A stretch of 64,000 nucleotides of DNA from Pseudothermotoga elfii DSM 9442 = NBRC 107921 (GCF_000504085.1 NC_022792.1:1578001-1642000); one strand, 5' to 3'. Shown: positions 9,097-19,209, counted from the first letter of the stretch. Numbers and translations: made by a program. The notes: generated from the letters alone by a model not told the origin.

Positions 9097-10051
9097 CTCT
9101 GACACCACCACATGCGTGACATGCAACCAGATGTCCTGGTTCAATTTCAACAAGCTCTGGAGATATCTCTGAACAAATTTTGCGGCTTATTCCACATCGG
9201 CTGTGAAACCTGCATTCATTCGAAAAACTATTGAATGACGGAACAGAACCAGCGATTGGCTTCGGTCTGGTTTTCTTTTTTGGATTAAATATGCAACTCA
9301 TAAGACCTGCTGTATACGGATGCAGCGGTTTTTCAAAAATTGTTTTCTTCGGTGCAATTTCAACCATCATCCCGGCGTACATAACCCCAACACGATCAGC
9401 TATCTGAGCAACGATACCCATATCATGTGTGATGAAGAGAATAGAAAGTTGATTTTTTTCCTTTATCTGAGCTATCAGATACAAGATTTGACGCTGCACT
9501 GTCACATCAAGTGCAGTCGTTGGTTCATCGGCTATCAACAATTTTGGTTTGCACGCCAGTGCCATTGCTATCATAATGCGTTGTCTCATGCCACCAGAAA
9601 GTTCATGTGGATAAGATTTAAGAATTCTATCTACGTCGTATAACTGAACCTGTTTCAGCAGCTCTGGCATTTTTAAGCCTGCTTCTTTCTTAGACATATG
9701 CTGCCTCGTTACCAGAATGTCCATTAACTGTTTTTCAACAGTATAAAGTGGGTTTAATGAAGAGGTCGGATCTTGAAAGATCATAGCCACATCTCTTCCA
9801 CGAATCAACTCTACTGTTTTATCGTCTATTTCCGTTCCATTGAAAAAAATCCTCCCCGATCTAATAGCATTTACAGGAAGCAGATTCAAGATAGAAATAG
9901 CTGTCACCGTTTTTCCGCATCCTGTTTCGCCAACCAGCGCAAACACTTCGTTATGGTTGATAGAAAATGAAACATTCTCAAGCACTTTTATCTTTCCACT
10001 GAGTGTTGCAAAAGTCAAAGAATAGCTTTCAAATTCCACAAGTTTTTTCAC
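9089..10051 (-). CDS. Oligopeptide ABC transporter ATPase (OppD/DppD type)
   Basis: The partner ATPase of the downstream OppF-type protein. Walker A is GETGCGKT at residues 41-48, the signature LSGGMRQR and Walker [13 protein letters not shown]. The C-terminal oligopeptide-ABC tail has [14 protein letters not shown] and a final Cys. It starts with GTG, overlapping the permease stop by four bases, and AGGAGGAG stands upstream. At 320 residues it has the usual length. Confidence 0.9.
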   Translation of the reverse strand: MKKLVEFESYSLTFATLSGKIKVLENVSFSINHNEVFALVGETGCGKTVTAISILNLLPVNAIRSGRIFFNGTEIDDKTVELIRGRDVAMIFQDPTSSLNPLYTVEKQLMDILVTRQHMSKKEAGLKMPELLKQVQLYDVDRILKSYPHELSGGMRQRIMIAMALACKPKLLIADEPTTALDVTVQRQILYLIAQIKEKNQLSILFITHDMGIVAQIADRVGVMYAGMMVEIAPKKTIFEKPLHPYTAGLMSCIFNPKKKTRPKPIAGSVPSFNSFSNECRFHSRCGISRKICSEISPELVEIEPGHLVACHACGGVRDD

Positions 10052-10917
10052 AGAAAAAATCTCCTCCTGAGCCGCGGATCAAGAATTTCTCTCAAAACAT
10101 CTCCGAGCAAATTAAAACTCATAACGAGTAAAAATATGAACAAGCCAGGAAAAGTTGGAACCCACCAGTAATTCAGAAAGTAATTCTTTCCTTCACTTAT
10201 CATTAATCCCCAGTCTGGAGCTGGTGGCTGGACCCCCAGGCCGAGAAATGACAAAGCAGCTGCCTCCAGTATGGCTGAGCCCATATCCATGGTAGCCTGT
10301 ACCAGAACGGGAGTTACACAATTTGGGAAAATATGCCTGATCATAATCATAAAATTTGAAACACCAGCAGATCGCGCCGCTTCTACGTAAGCGAGCGTTT
10401 TAATCGAAAGCACCTGAGATCTTGATAACCTTGCATACCACGGCCACCAGGTTATCACCAGAGCAAGCACAGCATTACCCAACCCTTTTCCAAGAGTCGA
10501 AGCTATCAACAGAGCCAGCAATAAAGGTGGAAATGCAAGGAAAATGTCGGTAAATCTCATTAACAGATTATCTACAATTCCACCGAAATATCCAGCGGCA
10601 ATGCCGACAATCATTCCTATCAAACCCGAAAACGTCACGACAGTTATACCAACCAGAAGTGATGTTCTGCTGCCGTAGATAATACGGCTGAGTATATCTC
10701 GTCCCATGTGGTCAGTTCCCAGGATATGCTTGCCGCCAGGTGGTTGAAGGCGTTCCGAAAGATTCGGTTCTCCCAGCGCCTGATCTTTATAAGGAGTTAT
10801 AAATGGCGCAAAAATAGCCATGAACAAAGTCAACGCGATTACCACAACTGAAAACAAAGCTGTTGGTTTTTTTAACGCAACTTTCAATACCAGAATGGAA
10901 TCCAAAAATTCCACCAC
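10048..10917 (-). CDS. Peptide ABC transporter permease (OppC/DppC type)
   Basis: Integral membrane subunit with a first transmembrane segment near residues 18-40 and about five more. LGTDHMGRDILSRIIYGSR is the typical DppC periplasmic motif, and EAARSAGVSNFMIMIRHIFPN is the cytoplasmic EAA loop that docks the ATPase. The start is ambiguous: GTG at 10917 or TTG at 10905, which is better spaced from AAGGTGGTG. It lies one base after the upstream permease gene. Confidence 0.9.
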   Translation of the reverse strand: MVEFLDSILVLKVALKKPTALFSVVVIALTLFMAIFAPFITPYKDQALGEPNLSERLQPPGGKHILGTDHMGRDILSRIIYGSRTSLLVGITVVTFSGLIGMIVGIAAGYFGGIVDNLLMRFTDIFLAFPPLLLALLIASTLGKGLGNAVLALVITWWPWYARLSRSQVLSIKTLAYVEAARSAGVSNFMIMIRHIFPNCVTPVLVQATMDMGSAILEAAALSFLGLGVQPPAPDWGLMISEGKNYFLNYWWVPTFPGLFIFLLVMSFNLLGDVLREILDPRLRRRFFL

Positions 10918-10918
10918 C

Positions 10919-11938
10919 TTAATATTTAATTCGCGGATCTATTTTTGCCTGAAGAATATCCACTACGAAATTGATCAGAACATATGTTATCGAAACGACA
11001 AGTGTCACCCCAACGATAGCAGGATAATCCATACTCAATATCGAGTTTGCAGCATATCTTCCAAGCCCCGGCCAGTTGAAAATCAATTCAACCAGAAAAG
11101 CTCCAACAAGCGTATAGGCAAATGAAAGAGCAACAGTCACCATCGCTGGTGCTATGGCATTTTTCAATGCGTATTGAAAATAGATTTTTCTTTTCGGTAT
11201 GCCATAAGCTATGGAAGTTCTTATGTAATTTTCATTCAAGACTTCTATCATCATCGATCTTACCTGTCTTGTTATCAAACCAATGGGATAAACAGATAAG
11301 GTTATTGCAGGAAGAATCAAATGTTTAAGAACGTCTACAAAAGCTGGAATATTCCTATCAATTAAGGTATCGATCAAATAGAAACCTGTAATTTCCTTAA
11401 ACGGATTCGTGAGTGAAACAACAATATCAATCCTATCGGATAATGGTAATATACCAAGATACTTGAAAAATATTAATTGAAGAATCATTCCAAACCAGAA
11501 ACCAGGCAATGAAACTCCTGCTACTGCGAAGATTCGATTTATACTATCGGGTAATTTGTTCTGGTATACTCCAGCATAAACTCCCAGGATAATTCCAATA
11601 ATTATGGCTAAAAATTCTGAAAAAAGAATCAACTCAAAGGTAGCACCAAAGGCTTTGAATATATCCTGTGAGACCGGATTATGCGTTCTTATAGAAATAC
11701 CAAGATCCCCTCGCAAAAGATCTTTGAAAAAATAGAAAAAACGCTCAAATAGGGGCAAATCGAGTTTCAATTTCTCTCTTGCATTCTGGAGAGCACTGTA
11801 GGTTGGATGTGGGCCAACCCACAGTGCAGCAGGATCTGATGGAACAACTGCCGATATTACATAAACAACCAGTATCACGCCAAAAATTACTATGAGAGAA
11901 CTTATCAGTCTTGAAACACTATACCTTAACCAGTTCAC
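10919..11938 (-). CDS. Peptide ABC transporter permease (OppB/DppB type)
   Basis: A 339-residue inner-membrane permease. The first transmembrane helix is at residues 11-31, followed by the long periplasmic region typical of OppB, and the family motifs GDLGISIRTHNPV and TSIAYGIPKRKIYFQYALKNA (EAA-like loop) are present. It starts with GTG after GAGGAAG. It sits 13 bases downstream of the binding-protein gene with no intervening hairpin, unlike the second Opp operon in this window. Confidence 0.9.
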   Translation of the reverse strand: MNWLRYSVSRLISSLIVIFGVILVVYVISAVVPSDPAALWVGPHPTYSALQNAREKLKLDLPLFERFFYFFKDLLRGDLGISIRTHNPVSQDIFKAFGATFELILFSEFLAIIIGIILGVYAGVYQNKLPDSINRIFAVAGVSLPGFWFGMILQLIFFKYLGILPLSDRIDIVVSLTNPFKEITGFYLIDTLIDRNIPAFVDVLKHLILPAITLSVYPIGLITRQVRSMMIEVLNENYIRTSIAYGIPKRKIYFQYALKNAIAPAMVTVALSFAYTLVGAFLVELIFNWPGLGRYAANSILSMDYPAIVGVTLVVSITYVLINFVVDILQAKIDPRIKY

Positions 11939-11951
11939 AGATCAATCTTCC

Positions 11952-13493
11952 TCAGAAATTTGTTTCTAAATTATAGAAAAATACAACATTCGGATAAGCA
12001 GGATTGCTTTCAAATCCTTTTACTGATTTATGAAGCACATAAACCTCATCAATTTGGTATAGCGGAATCGCTGGCATATCTTCTCTGAGTAGAGTTTCAA
12101 CCATTCTGTAAAATTCTTCCGCTTTCTTCAGATTAATGCCTTCTAAGGTGACTGCTCGATCCATAAGTTCATCAACTTTGTCGTTGTAGTAATAAGAGAG
12201 ATTAAACAGAACCTGATCTTCGGTATGGAACATGCTGTATAGAAAATCATACGGTGTCATAACAGTTGGCCACCAGTACATTATGAACATGTCCTGAGCT
12301 TGAGATGGATCACTTCTCGCAAGCGCCCACTGTTGTTCCCAGTTCATTGGTCTGATTTCTGTATCTATGCCAAGTTTCTTCAACGATGACCAAATCAATT
12401 CAGCTGTTTTTTTCTCACCTTCATCACTCTGCATGTAAGTCAGAAGGACTTTGAATGATTTCAGGTTTAACCCAGATTTGCTCAGAAAATTATCCGCTTT
12501 ATTGAGATCCTGTACAAGTGGCTCCAGATGATCTGCATGAGCAACCATGCCTTTGGGTATGATACCATTAGGTCTTGTTCCATAGCCAAGCAAGACATAC
12601 TTCAGGATATCATCGTAAGGAAGAGCATATGCGACTGCTTTTCTGAAATCTTTGTTATTGAACGGAAGTTTTTTCGTGTTAAAAAACAGATAAAGCACCT
12701 GATAACTTGGTTTCTTTTTCACAATTACATTTGGATTATTCTCAAGTTTTTTTAAATCATCGTATATCAAATCTCTCGTGATATGAGCTTTTCCCGAAGT
12801 AACCATCTGTGAACGCAGTGAAGGATCAGGAACAATCTGAATTATGGCATTTTCAAATTTTTTGTTATTCCATCCTCCCCAGTAATCATCAAATTTTTTC
12901 AAAACAATCTGTGTTTTGGGATCATATTTTGCTAACACATAAGGTCCAGACCCGGCTTCATTTCCTGAATTAAACCAATCTGTTATAACCTGATCATTTC
13001 CAATCTGGCTAACTTTCTCGCTAAAGATAAAAGCACCGTATCCTGAAGCAGCTATCAATGGAATATTCGCTGGATATTTTAATTTGAAGACGACAGTGTA
13101 CTTATCTGGCGTCTCAATACTTTCAACACTATCCCAGATGTAAGACGGTCCTCCAGCAAGGTTTATACACCTGTAGATAGAGTATTTTACAGACTGAGAA
13201 GTCAACTCTGTGCCATCATGAAATTTAACATTTTTTCTCAGCTTAAAAACCCACTCTGTTCCAGAATCATTCGATTTCCACTCAGTTGCAAGCACGGGGA
13301 TCAATTTTCCGTCGGCGTACATAGTGAGCGTTTCATAAACGTTGTTTAAAACAACAATTGAGTTGGAGAACTCTGTGCTCGGATCAAGTGTTATCATCTC
13401 AGAACCAAATGCATAGATTACTACACTCTGATTTTGACCAAACAAAAGTATCGAAACAACTAAAACTGTACAAAGCGTAAGAAATTTTCTCAT
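11952..13493 (-). CDS. Peptide-binding protein of ABC transporter (solute-binding family 5)
   Basis: Extracytoplasmic receptor that delivers oligopeptides to the downstream permeases. It has an N-terminal signal peptide (MRKFLTLCTVLVVSILLFGQ) without a lipobox, then the family 5 hallmarks DPSTEFSNSIVVLNNVYETL, WVFKLRKNVKFHDGTELTS and AVAYALPYDDI. The length of 513 residues is typical. AGGGGGTG precedes the ATG at 13493, so I prefer it to the GTG at 13502. A TATAAT-like -10 box on this strand lies at 13524-13529. First gene of a seven-gene operon. Confidence 0.92.
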   Translation of the reverse strand: MRKFLTLCTVLVVSILLFGQNQSVVIYAFGSEMITLDPSTEFSNSIVVLNNVYETLTMYADGKLIPVLATEWKSNDSGTEWVFKLRKNVKFHDGTELTSQSVKYSIYRCINLAGGPSYIWDSVESIETPDKYTVVFKLKYPANIPLIAASGYGAFIFSEKVSQIGNDQVITDWFNSGNEAGSGPYVLAKYDPKTQIVLKKFDDYWGGWNNKKFENAIIQIVPDPSLRSQMVTSGKAHITRDLIYDDLKKLENNPNVIVKKKPSYQVLYLFFNTKKLPFNNKDFRKAVAYALPYDDILKYVLLGYGTRPNGIIPKGMVAHADHLEPLVQDLNKADNFLSKSGLNLKSFKVLLTYMQSDEGEKKTAELIWSSLKKLGIDTEIRPMNWEQQWALARSDPSQAQDMFIMYWWPTVMTPYDFLYSMFHTEDQVLFNLSYYYNDKVDELMDRAVTLEGINLKKAEEFYRMVETLLREDMPAIPLYQIDEVYVLHKSVKGFESNPAYPNVVFFYNLETNF

Positions 13494-13523
13494 AGAAAGC
13501 ACCCCCTTCTTATGTTTTGTTAT

Positions 13524-13529
13524 ATTATA
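13524..13529 (-). promoter_or_regulatory. Putative -10 box of the first peptide transporter operon
   Basis: TATAAT on the minus strand, about 30 bases before the binding-protein start, in the 73-base gap after nth. The -35 region at normal spacing is weak (TATGTA). Confidence 0.4.
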
Positions 13530-13566
13530 CGCTCATCAAATCTACTTACATATTTTCTTTTGAGAT

Positions 13567-14220
13567 TCAATTTTTTCCATTTTCTGAAAATTTGATTGAA
13601 TTAAAATATTCACAACATTTATTCACAGGGCATTCCTGACATTTTGGTTTTCGAGGTAAGCAAACCTTTTTTCCAAATTCCACCATTGCACCATTTATTG
13701 GCCCCCAAAACCTCTTAGGTATTATCTTTGTAAGCCCTTCTTCGGTTTGTTCCGGTGTTTTGGTTTTCACAAAACCAAGTCTGTTTGATATTCTATGTAC
13801 ATGAGTATCAACAGCAAGGGCTGGCTGGCAAAAACAATGATATAAAACAATATTCGCTGTTTTTCTTCCTACACCCGGCAAACTCAACAAATCATGCAGG
13901 TTTGCCGGGATTTTTCCATTGAATTTTTCAACAATGATCTGAGAAACTTTTATTATCCTCTCCGCTTTTTGCCTGTACATACCGGATGCTTTTATCAAAT
14001 CGTAAATTTGAGAAGGTTTTGCCATAGAAAGAGAATAGACATCTGGAAAACTCTCGAAAAGTTTTTTGGATGCTTTATATGTGTTTTCGTCTTTTGTTCG
14101 TTGGCTAAGTATTGTCGCAATAAGTACTCTAAATGGATCTTTTTCAAAAGAAGACCGTGGAAACAGATCTATAATTTTCTTGCACACGAAAATTATCTGT
14201 CTTCTGTTCGTTTCTGCCAC
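13567..14220 (-). CDS. nth: Endonuclease III (DNA glycosylase/AP lyase)
   Basis: Base-excision repair enzyme for oxidised pyrimidines. The helix-hairpin-helix LLSLPGVGRKTAN carries the catalytic Lys, the catalytic Asp is in AVDTHVHRIS, and the C-terminal iron-sulfur loop is C-x6-C-x2-C-x5-C (CLPRKPKCQECPVNKCC). The start is odd: the GTG at 14220 is part of the SD AAGGAGGTG itself. The codon at proper distance (8 bases after GGAGG) is ACG at 14211, and the next ordinary in-frame start is GTG at 14187, which would cut into the first helix. Confidence 0.92.
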   Translation of the reverse strand: MAETNRRQIIFVCKKIIDLFPRSSFEKDPFRVLIATILSQRTKDENTYKASKKLFESFPDVYSLSMAKPSQIYDLIKASGMYRQKAERIIKVSQIIVEKFNGKIPANLHDLLSLPGVGRKTANIVLYHCFCQPALAVDTHVHRISNRLGFVKTKTPEQTEEGLTKIIPKRFWGPINGAMVEFGKKVCLPRKPKCQECPVNKCCEYFNSIKFSENGKN

Positions 14221-14264
14221 CTCCTTGACTATTTATTGTACAATTAAACGAGGAGGTGCAGAAA

Positions 14265-15344
14265 TTGGATAAACTTGAGAGGTTCTTTGACAAAATTGAA
14301 AAAGCGGGTGTTGATGTTGCTTTAATCTACAATGTGGAGTATTCATCAAAGCCATCAACATATTATCTTTCAAATTTCACAGGCTCTTTTAGCGTACTTT
14401 TGATAAACAGAGAAAAGCAGTTCATAATAACAGACTCGAGATACTTTGAACAGGCCAAGCAACAGACAGATTTCAAACTGGTTGAGTTCAGAAATTCGAG
14501 TCTGATCGGCACAATCCATTCTGTTTTAAATCAAGAATTCAAAGCAAAAACCATAGGGCTTGAGTTTCAAAGAATAAGTCATAGCGTCTTCGAAAAACTC
14601 AGCAGCGAAATAGACGCTAAGTTTGTTCCTATAGATTCGATGATTGATAATTTGAGGGAGGTGAAAGATGAAAGAGAAATCGAACTTATAAAAAAGGCTG
14701 TCGAAATAAGTGAAAGGGCATTTTTAAAGACTATAGAGATTATAAAAGATGGTATAACTGAGAAGGATATAGCTGCTGAACTTGAATACAATATGAAAAA
14801 GTCTGGTGCAGATGGAATTGCTTTTGAAACAATCGTTATCTCTGGTCCAAGAACATCTCTTCCCCACGGAAGACCTTCTAACAGGAAGATATCCCTGAAT
14901 GAACCTATTTTGTTTGATTTTGGAGCGTCGTTCAATGGTTACTGTGCGGATATAACGAGAACTATATTTTTCGGAAAACCGGACGACGAATTTAGAAAAG
15001 TTTACCAAACAGTATATGATGCGCAAAGTTTAGCTCTCCAGAATGGTAACTCTCGAATGACAGGAAAGCAACTTGATTTTATAGCAAGAGAACACATCTC
15101 GAAAAATGGCTATGGCCAATACTTTGGTCACGGACTCGGTCATGGAATTGGTATTGAAATTCACGAATCCCCAAGAGTAAGCAGCAGTAATGAAAACCTT
15201 CTGCCTGCCGGCAGTGTTGTTACCATTGAACCGGGAATATACCTTGAAGGGAAGTTCGGCGTTAGAATAGAAGAAGACGTCGTGGTTCGAAGCAATGCTC
15301 TGGAAAAACTGACAAACTTGAAGAGAGAGCTAATTACAATTTAA
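14265..15344 (+). CDS. M24 family Xaa-Pro aminopeptidase (PepQ/PepP-like)
   Basis: Metallopeptidase that removes N-terminal residues before proline. The C-terminal pita-bread domain shows the metal ligands: Asp pair in DFGASFNGYCADITRT, His in GHGLGHGIGIEIHE, Glu in TIEPGIY and Glu in GVRIEEDV. The N-terminal 120 or so residues form the creatinase-like domain. I chose the TTG at 14265 because AGGAGGTG ends six bases before it; GTG at 14256 lies inside that SD. First gene of an operon leading into efp, as in many Firmicutes and Thermotogales. Confidence 0.9.
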   Translation: MDKLERFFDKIEKAGVDVALIYNVEYSSKPSTYYLSNFTGSFSVLLINREKQFIITDSRYFEQAKQQTDFKLVEFRNSSLIGTIHSVLNQEFKAKTIGLEFQRISHSVFEKLSSEIDAKFVPIDSMIDNLREVKDEREIELIKKAVEISERAFLKTIEIIKDGITEKDIAAELEYNMKKSGADGIAFETIVISGPRTSLPHGRPSNRKISLNEPILFDFGASFNGYCADITRTIFFGKPDDEFRKVYQTVYDAQSLALQNGNSRMTGKQLDFIAREHISKNGYGQYFGHGLGHGIGIEIHESPRVSSSNENLLPAGSVVTIEPGIYLEGKFGVRIEEDVVVRSNALEKLTNLKRELITI

Positions 15345-15359
15345 CCTGGAGGTGAAGTC

Positions 15360-15917
15360 ATGGTAGAAGTTGGCGATCTGAAAAAAGGCATGGTAATAAT
15401 GGTAAATGGTGAACCTCATCGTGTTGTTGATGTGAGCAAACACCACATGGCCATGGGAAGAGGTATAATACGGACCAAACTTAAAAGTGTAGTAACTGGA
15501 TTTGTCAAAGACGTGAATTTCAGTAGCGGAGAAAGAGTTGAGGAAGCAAATCTATCATTCAGACAGGCTCAGTTTCTTTACAGCGATGGTGCGCACTACC
15601 ATTTTATGGCACTTGATGATTACGAGCAGTATATTCTCTCAGAAGAAGACTTGCAGGATGCAAAGTGGTATCTTATAGAAAATCTTGAGCTGAGTCTTGT
15701 ATTTCTGGAAGATAAACCCATTGGAGTTCAGTTGCCTAATGTGGTAACCTTAAAAGTTGTCGAAACAGAACCAAGTTTTAAAGGTGATACGGTATCTGGA
15801 GGCGGAAAACCAGCTGTGCTGGAAACCGGTCTGAAGATTAATGTACCATTTTTTGTGGAAACAGGTGAGTTTATAAAAGTTGATACTCGTACTGGAGAGT
15901 ATGTCGAACGCGCATAG
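15360..15917 (+). CDS. efp: Elongation factor P
   Basis: Stimulates peptide bond formation at polyproline stretches on the ribosome. It is 185 residues long with the three beta-barrel domains and the C-terminal signature [17 protein letters not shown] and VDTRTGEYV. The domain I loop that is modified in many species reads MAMGRGIIR, so the tip carries Arg34 rather than Lys. No modification enzyme (EpmA, EarP, YmfI type) was seen nearby. Good SD (GGAGGTG), 15 bases after the peptidase gene. Confidence 0.96.
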   Translation: MVEVGDLKKGMVIMVNGEPHRVVDVSKHHMAMGRGIIRTKLKSVVTGFVKDVNFSSGERVEEANLSFRQAQFLYSDGAHYHFMALDDYEQYILSEEDLQDAKWYLIENLELSLVFLEDKPIGVQLPNVVTLKVVETEPSFKGDTVSGGGKPAVLETGLKINVPFFVETGEFIKVDTRTGEYVERA

Positions 15918-15928
15918 GAGGTGATTTT

Positions 15929-16267
15929 ATGGAAAACAAAGGCATGGGAAACATAGATATCTCCGATAATGCAATAAGAGAAATTGCCCTGAGGAGCATT
16001 TTCGCTGCATTAGAAGTAACTGATGAAAAAAAACAGAAAAAGATTAGAAAATCACTGCAAATCGATCGATCTCCTGAAGATAACGTGACGATCGGTGTAG
16101 AAATATCAGTTCCATTTGGAAAATCCCTTGTTGAAACTGCCCAGAAAATTATGGAAAGAGTGAAAATGGATATCGAACGAATGACAGACCTCCAAGTTGC
16201 CGCCGTGAACGTAAAAATAGAAGACGTCGAAGAAGGCGAGCAGGAGAAAACAGAAGAGAAGGAGTGA
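15929..16267 (+). CDS. Asp23/Gls24 family protein
   Basis: A small 112-residue acidic protein with an Asp23/Gls24-like core (ISDNAIREIALRS, then VTIGVEISVPFGKSL) and a charged Glu/Lys tail. In Firmicutes, Gls24/Asp23 relatives are envelope-stress or membrane-associated proteins and are commonly encoded between efp and nusB, exactly as here. There is no transmembrane segment. The precise function is unknown. SD AGGAGGTG precedes the ATG. Confidence 0.8.
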   Translation: MENKGMGNIDISDNAIREIALRSIFAALEVTDEKKQKKIRKSLQIDRSPEDNVTIGVEISVPFGKSLVETAQKIMERVKMDIERMTDLQVAAVNVKIEDVEEGEQEKTEEKE

Positions 16268-16276
16268 TCATCACCC

Positions 16277-16699
16277 GTGACTCGTCGCAGCAAAATGAGA
16301 GATTTAGTTTTCAAAGTGATATTCCAGAATGAATTTCGCAACGATTCTATTGAAACAGTTCTTGAAGATATATTGCACATCAGCAAATCTGGTTTAATGA
16401 AAGCAGACATAACAAGGTATGTAAAGGGCATTTACGAGAACCTGCCATCAATAGACGAAAAGATTTCTCTGTGTCTTGAAAACTGGAGTTTACAGAGGCT
16501 TTCTCTGGTGGATAGAAGCATTCTTCGCTTAGCCACTTACGAGCTTTTATACGAATCGGACGTTCCTATCGAAGTTACACTTGATGAAGCTGTGGAAATT
16601 GCAAAAAAATACGGAACTGAGAACAGCAGTAAATTTGTCAACGGAGTTCTTGATAAAGTGGCTAAGTCTTTCGCACCAGAAGAAAAACGGTACATCTAA
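16277..16699 (+). CDS. nusB: Transcription antitermination factor NusB
   Basis: An all-helical RNA-binding protein that acts with NusE on boxA antitermination in rRNA transcripts. Features are MTRRSKMRDLVFKVIFQNEF at the N terminus, LQRLSLVDRSILRLATYELLY, and SSKFVNGVLDKVAK at the C terminus; 140 residues is normal. The start is GTG at 16277, with GGAGTGA about nine bases upstream. Embedded in the efp-fhs operon. Confidence 0.94.
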   Translation: MTRRSKMRDLVFKVIFQNEFRNDSIETVLEDILHISKSGLMKADITRYVKGIYENLPSIDEKISLCLENWSLQRLSLVDRSILRLATYELLYESDVPIEVTLDEAVEIAKKYGTENSSKFVNGVLDKVAKSFAPEEKRYI

Positions 16700-16714
16700 G
16701 GGAGGGAGTTAATC

Positions 16715-18376
16715 ATGCTGAGTGATATAGAAATAGCGCGGTCTGCAAAACTGGAACCAGTAATGAATATTGCAAAGAATTTATCAATACCTGGAGATTT
16801 TTTGAATAGTTATGGTAAATTTATGGCAAAAATCTCTCATAGTTTTCTCAAAAATCTCAACATTCGAAAAGGTAAACTCATTCTGGTAACTGCCATGACA
16901 CCAACGCCTGCCGGAGAAGGTAAGACAACAACAAGCATAGGCCTGTCAATGGCGCTTAATAAAATAGGGCATAGATCCATTGTGACTTTAAGAGAACCGT
17001 CTCTGGGCCCTGTATTTGGCATAAAGGGTGGTGCAGCCGGAGGAGGATATTCTCAAGTTCTTCCAATGGAAGACATAAACCTTCACTTTACGGGGGACAT
17101 TCATGCTGTTGGAACTGCTCATAACCTTATATCAGCTGTTATAGATTCTCACATACGTTTTGGGAACGACCTTGATATCGACTTAACAAAAATAACGTGG
17201 CCAAGAGCAATAGACATGAATGATCGTGCCCTTAGAAACATTGTCATTGCACTTGGTGGACATGCCAATGGTTATCCGAGGGAAGATGGTTTTGTCATAA
17301 CTGCTGCTTCAGAAATAATGGCTATTCTATGTTTATCCAAGGATCTGCAGGACCTCAAAAATCGCGTAGGAAATATTGTTATAGGATGGTCAAAGAATGG
17401 AAAACCAGTGACTGTGCACGAGCTTGGCATAGAAGGGGCAATAGCAGTTATTTTGAAAGATGCCATAAATCCAAACCTCGTTCAAACAATTGAGAATACT
17501 CCCGCTTTCATTCATGGGGGACCATTTGCAAATATTGCACATGGTACTAATTCTATAATTGCAACAAAAATGGCTCTTGGTCTTTCAGATTACGTAGTCA
17601 CAGAAAGCGGATTCGGCTCTGATCTCGGTGCAGAAAAATTCTTTGATTTTGTTTCACCGGCAGCTGATTTGAAGCCATCGGTAGCGGTAATAGTTGCAAC
17701 AGTGAGAGCAATAAAATATCATGGTGGCGTTCCACTGAAAGATTTAGAAAACGAGAACCTCGAGGCAATTAAGAAAGGTATAGAGAATTTGAAGATCCAT
17801 ATCGAAAATATCAAAAAATTCAATGTGCCTGTAGTAGTAGCATTAAACAGATTTGCAACAGATACCGAGCGAGAGCTCAATTTAGTTGTAAACACTGTTG
17901 AGAAACTCGGAGCGAAAATCTCTTTAAACGAGGCCTTTGCAAAAGGTAGTGAAGGAACGATAGATCTGGCAAAAAAGGTAATTGAAGTTGCAGACGAATC
18001 AAAATTCAGCCCCATCTATAAATGGGATTCACCCGTTGAAGAAAAAATAAAAATCCTCGCCACAGAAATATATCGTGCAAAAGATGTCTCATTTTCGAAA
18101 GAAGCTATCACTTCTTTGAAGCAGATTGAAAAAGCTGGTCTATCAAACCTTCCAGTAATAGTTGCAAAAACCCAATACTCGATATCCGACGATCCATCTA
18201 AACTTGGTGCTCCAGATGGTTATGTATTCAACGTCAGGAACTTCAAACTTTCCTCGGGAGCGGGTTTCATTGTTGCCATCAGCGGAGAAATTATGTTGAT
18301 GCCCGGACTTGGAAAAAAACCTAACGCAGTGAACATTGACATTGATGAAAAAGGAAATATCACAGGCCTGTTTTAG
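16715..18376 (+). CDS. fhs: Formate--tetrahydrofolate ligase
   Basis: ATP-dependent formation of 10-formyl-THF from formate. The P-loop is [15 protein letters not shown] at about residues 62-76, followed by [23 protein letters not shown] and [15 protein letters not shown]. The length of 553 residues is typical. It is directly followed by folD, so the pair can interconvert formate and methylene-THF for one-carbon supply. A strong SD (GGGAGGGAG) precedes the ATG. Confidence 0.97.
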   Translation: MLSDIEIARSAKLEPVMNIAKNLSIPGDFLNSYGKFMAKISHSFLKNLNIRKGKLILVTAMTPTPAGEGKTTTSIGLSMALNKIGHRSIVTLREPSLGPVFGIKGGAAGGGYSQVLPMEDINLHFTGDIHAVGTAHNLISAVIDSHIRFGNDLDIDLTKITWPRAIDMNDRALRNIVIALGGHANGYPREDGFVITAASEIMAILCLSKDLQDLKNRVGNIVIGWSKNGKPVTVHELGIEGAIAVILKDAINPNLVQTIENTPAFIHGGPFANIAHGTNSIIATKMALGLSDYVVTESGFGSDLGAEKFFDFVSPAADLKPSVAVIVATVRAIKYHGGVPLKDLENENLEAIKKGIENLKIHIENIKKFNVPVVVALNRFATDTERELNLVVNTVEKLGAKISLNEAFAKGSEGTIDLAKKVIEVADESKFSPIYKWDSPVEEKIKILATEIYRAKDVSFSKEAITSLKQIEKAGLSNLPVIVAKTQYSISDDPSKLGAPDGYVFNVRNFKLSSGAGFIVAISGEIMLMPGLGKKPNAVNIDIDEKGNITGLF

Positions 18377-18387
18377 GAGCTGATTGC

Positions 18388-19209
18388 ATGATTATAGATT
18401 GCAGGTCCATTTCGAAAGAAATTGATGAAGAAACCCTGAAACTTCTAACTATATGCAAGACAAAGCCTAAGCTCGTCAGCTTTACAATTAATCCAGATTC
18501 TGGAACCATATCTTATCTGAAAAGCCAACAAAAAAAAGCCCGATCACTTGGCATAGAATACGAGACAAGGGTGCTTGATTCTGTTGATGATCTGAAATCA
18601 GACATACTGAATGCATCAAAAGATAGTTCTGTTCATGGTATTTTCGTCTCGCACCCTCTGCCTGCAGGGATAAATGAAATGGAAATAGCCAAATTGGTGG
18701 ATCCGGAAAAAGATATAGAAGGAAGAAATCCGCTCAACATGGGATACCTCATATATGGGAAAGAAGATTTTGCACCATGTACTGCAACTGCTGTTGTTCG
18801 AATTTTGACTTCGGTCACCAGCGTAACCGGAAAGCAGGTAGTGATCATAGGCAGGAGCACAACTGTGGGTCAACCAGTAGCAATAATGCTTCTAAGACGT
18901 GATCGAAGTGCAACTGTAACGGTATGCCACAGCAAAACCAGAGACATACCATCGATAACAAAGAAGGCAGACATAATAATTGTTGCAGTTGGGAAAGCAG
19001 GTTTTCTTAAAAAAGATATGGTTAAAGAAGGAGCAGTTGTAATAGATGTTGGAATAAATATTCTCGACGGAAAGATAGCTGGTGATGTTGAACAATCGGT
19101 TCAGGAAATAGCATACTTAACGCCGGTGCCTGGGGGAGTAGGACTTGTCACTACTTCAATACTTATGAACAGAGTTGCTAAAAATGCATCGAGAGGTGAT
19201 AGTAATTGA
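18388..19209 (+). CDS. folD: Bifunctional methylene-THF dehydrogenase/methenyl-THF cyclohydrolase
   Basis: Oxidises methylene-THF and hydrolyses methenyl-THF. The catalytic Lys/Tyr region is in TISYLKSQQKKARSLG, and the Rossmann signature VIIGRSTTVGQPVAIMLL and C-terminal TPVPGGVGLVTTSILM are clear. The 273 residues are slightly short but complete. It starts 12 bases after fhs, and its TGA overlaps the TTG start of trpS (TTGA). Confidence 0.96.
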   Translation: MIIDCRSISKEIDEETLKLLTICKTKPKLVSFTINPDSGTISYLKSQQKKARSLGIEYETRVLDSVDDLKSDILNASKDSSVHGIFVSHPLPAGINEMEIAKLVDPEKDIEGRNPLNMGYLIYGKEDFAPCTATAVVRILTSVTSVTGKQVVIIGRSTTVGQPVAIMLLRRDRSATVTVCHSKTRDIPSITKKADIIIVAVGKAGFLKKDMVKEGAVVIDVGINILDGKIAGDVEQSVQEIAYLTPVPGGVGLVTTSILMNRVAKNASRGDSN

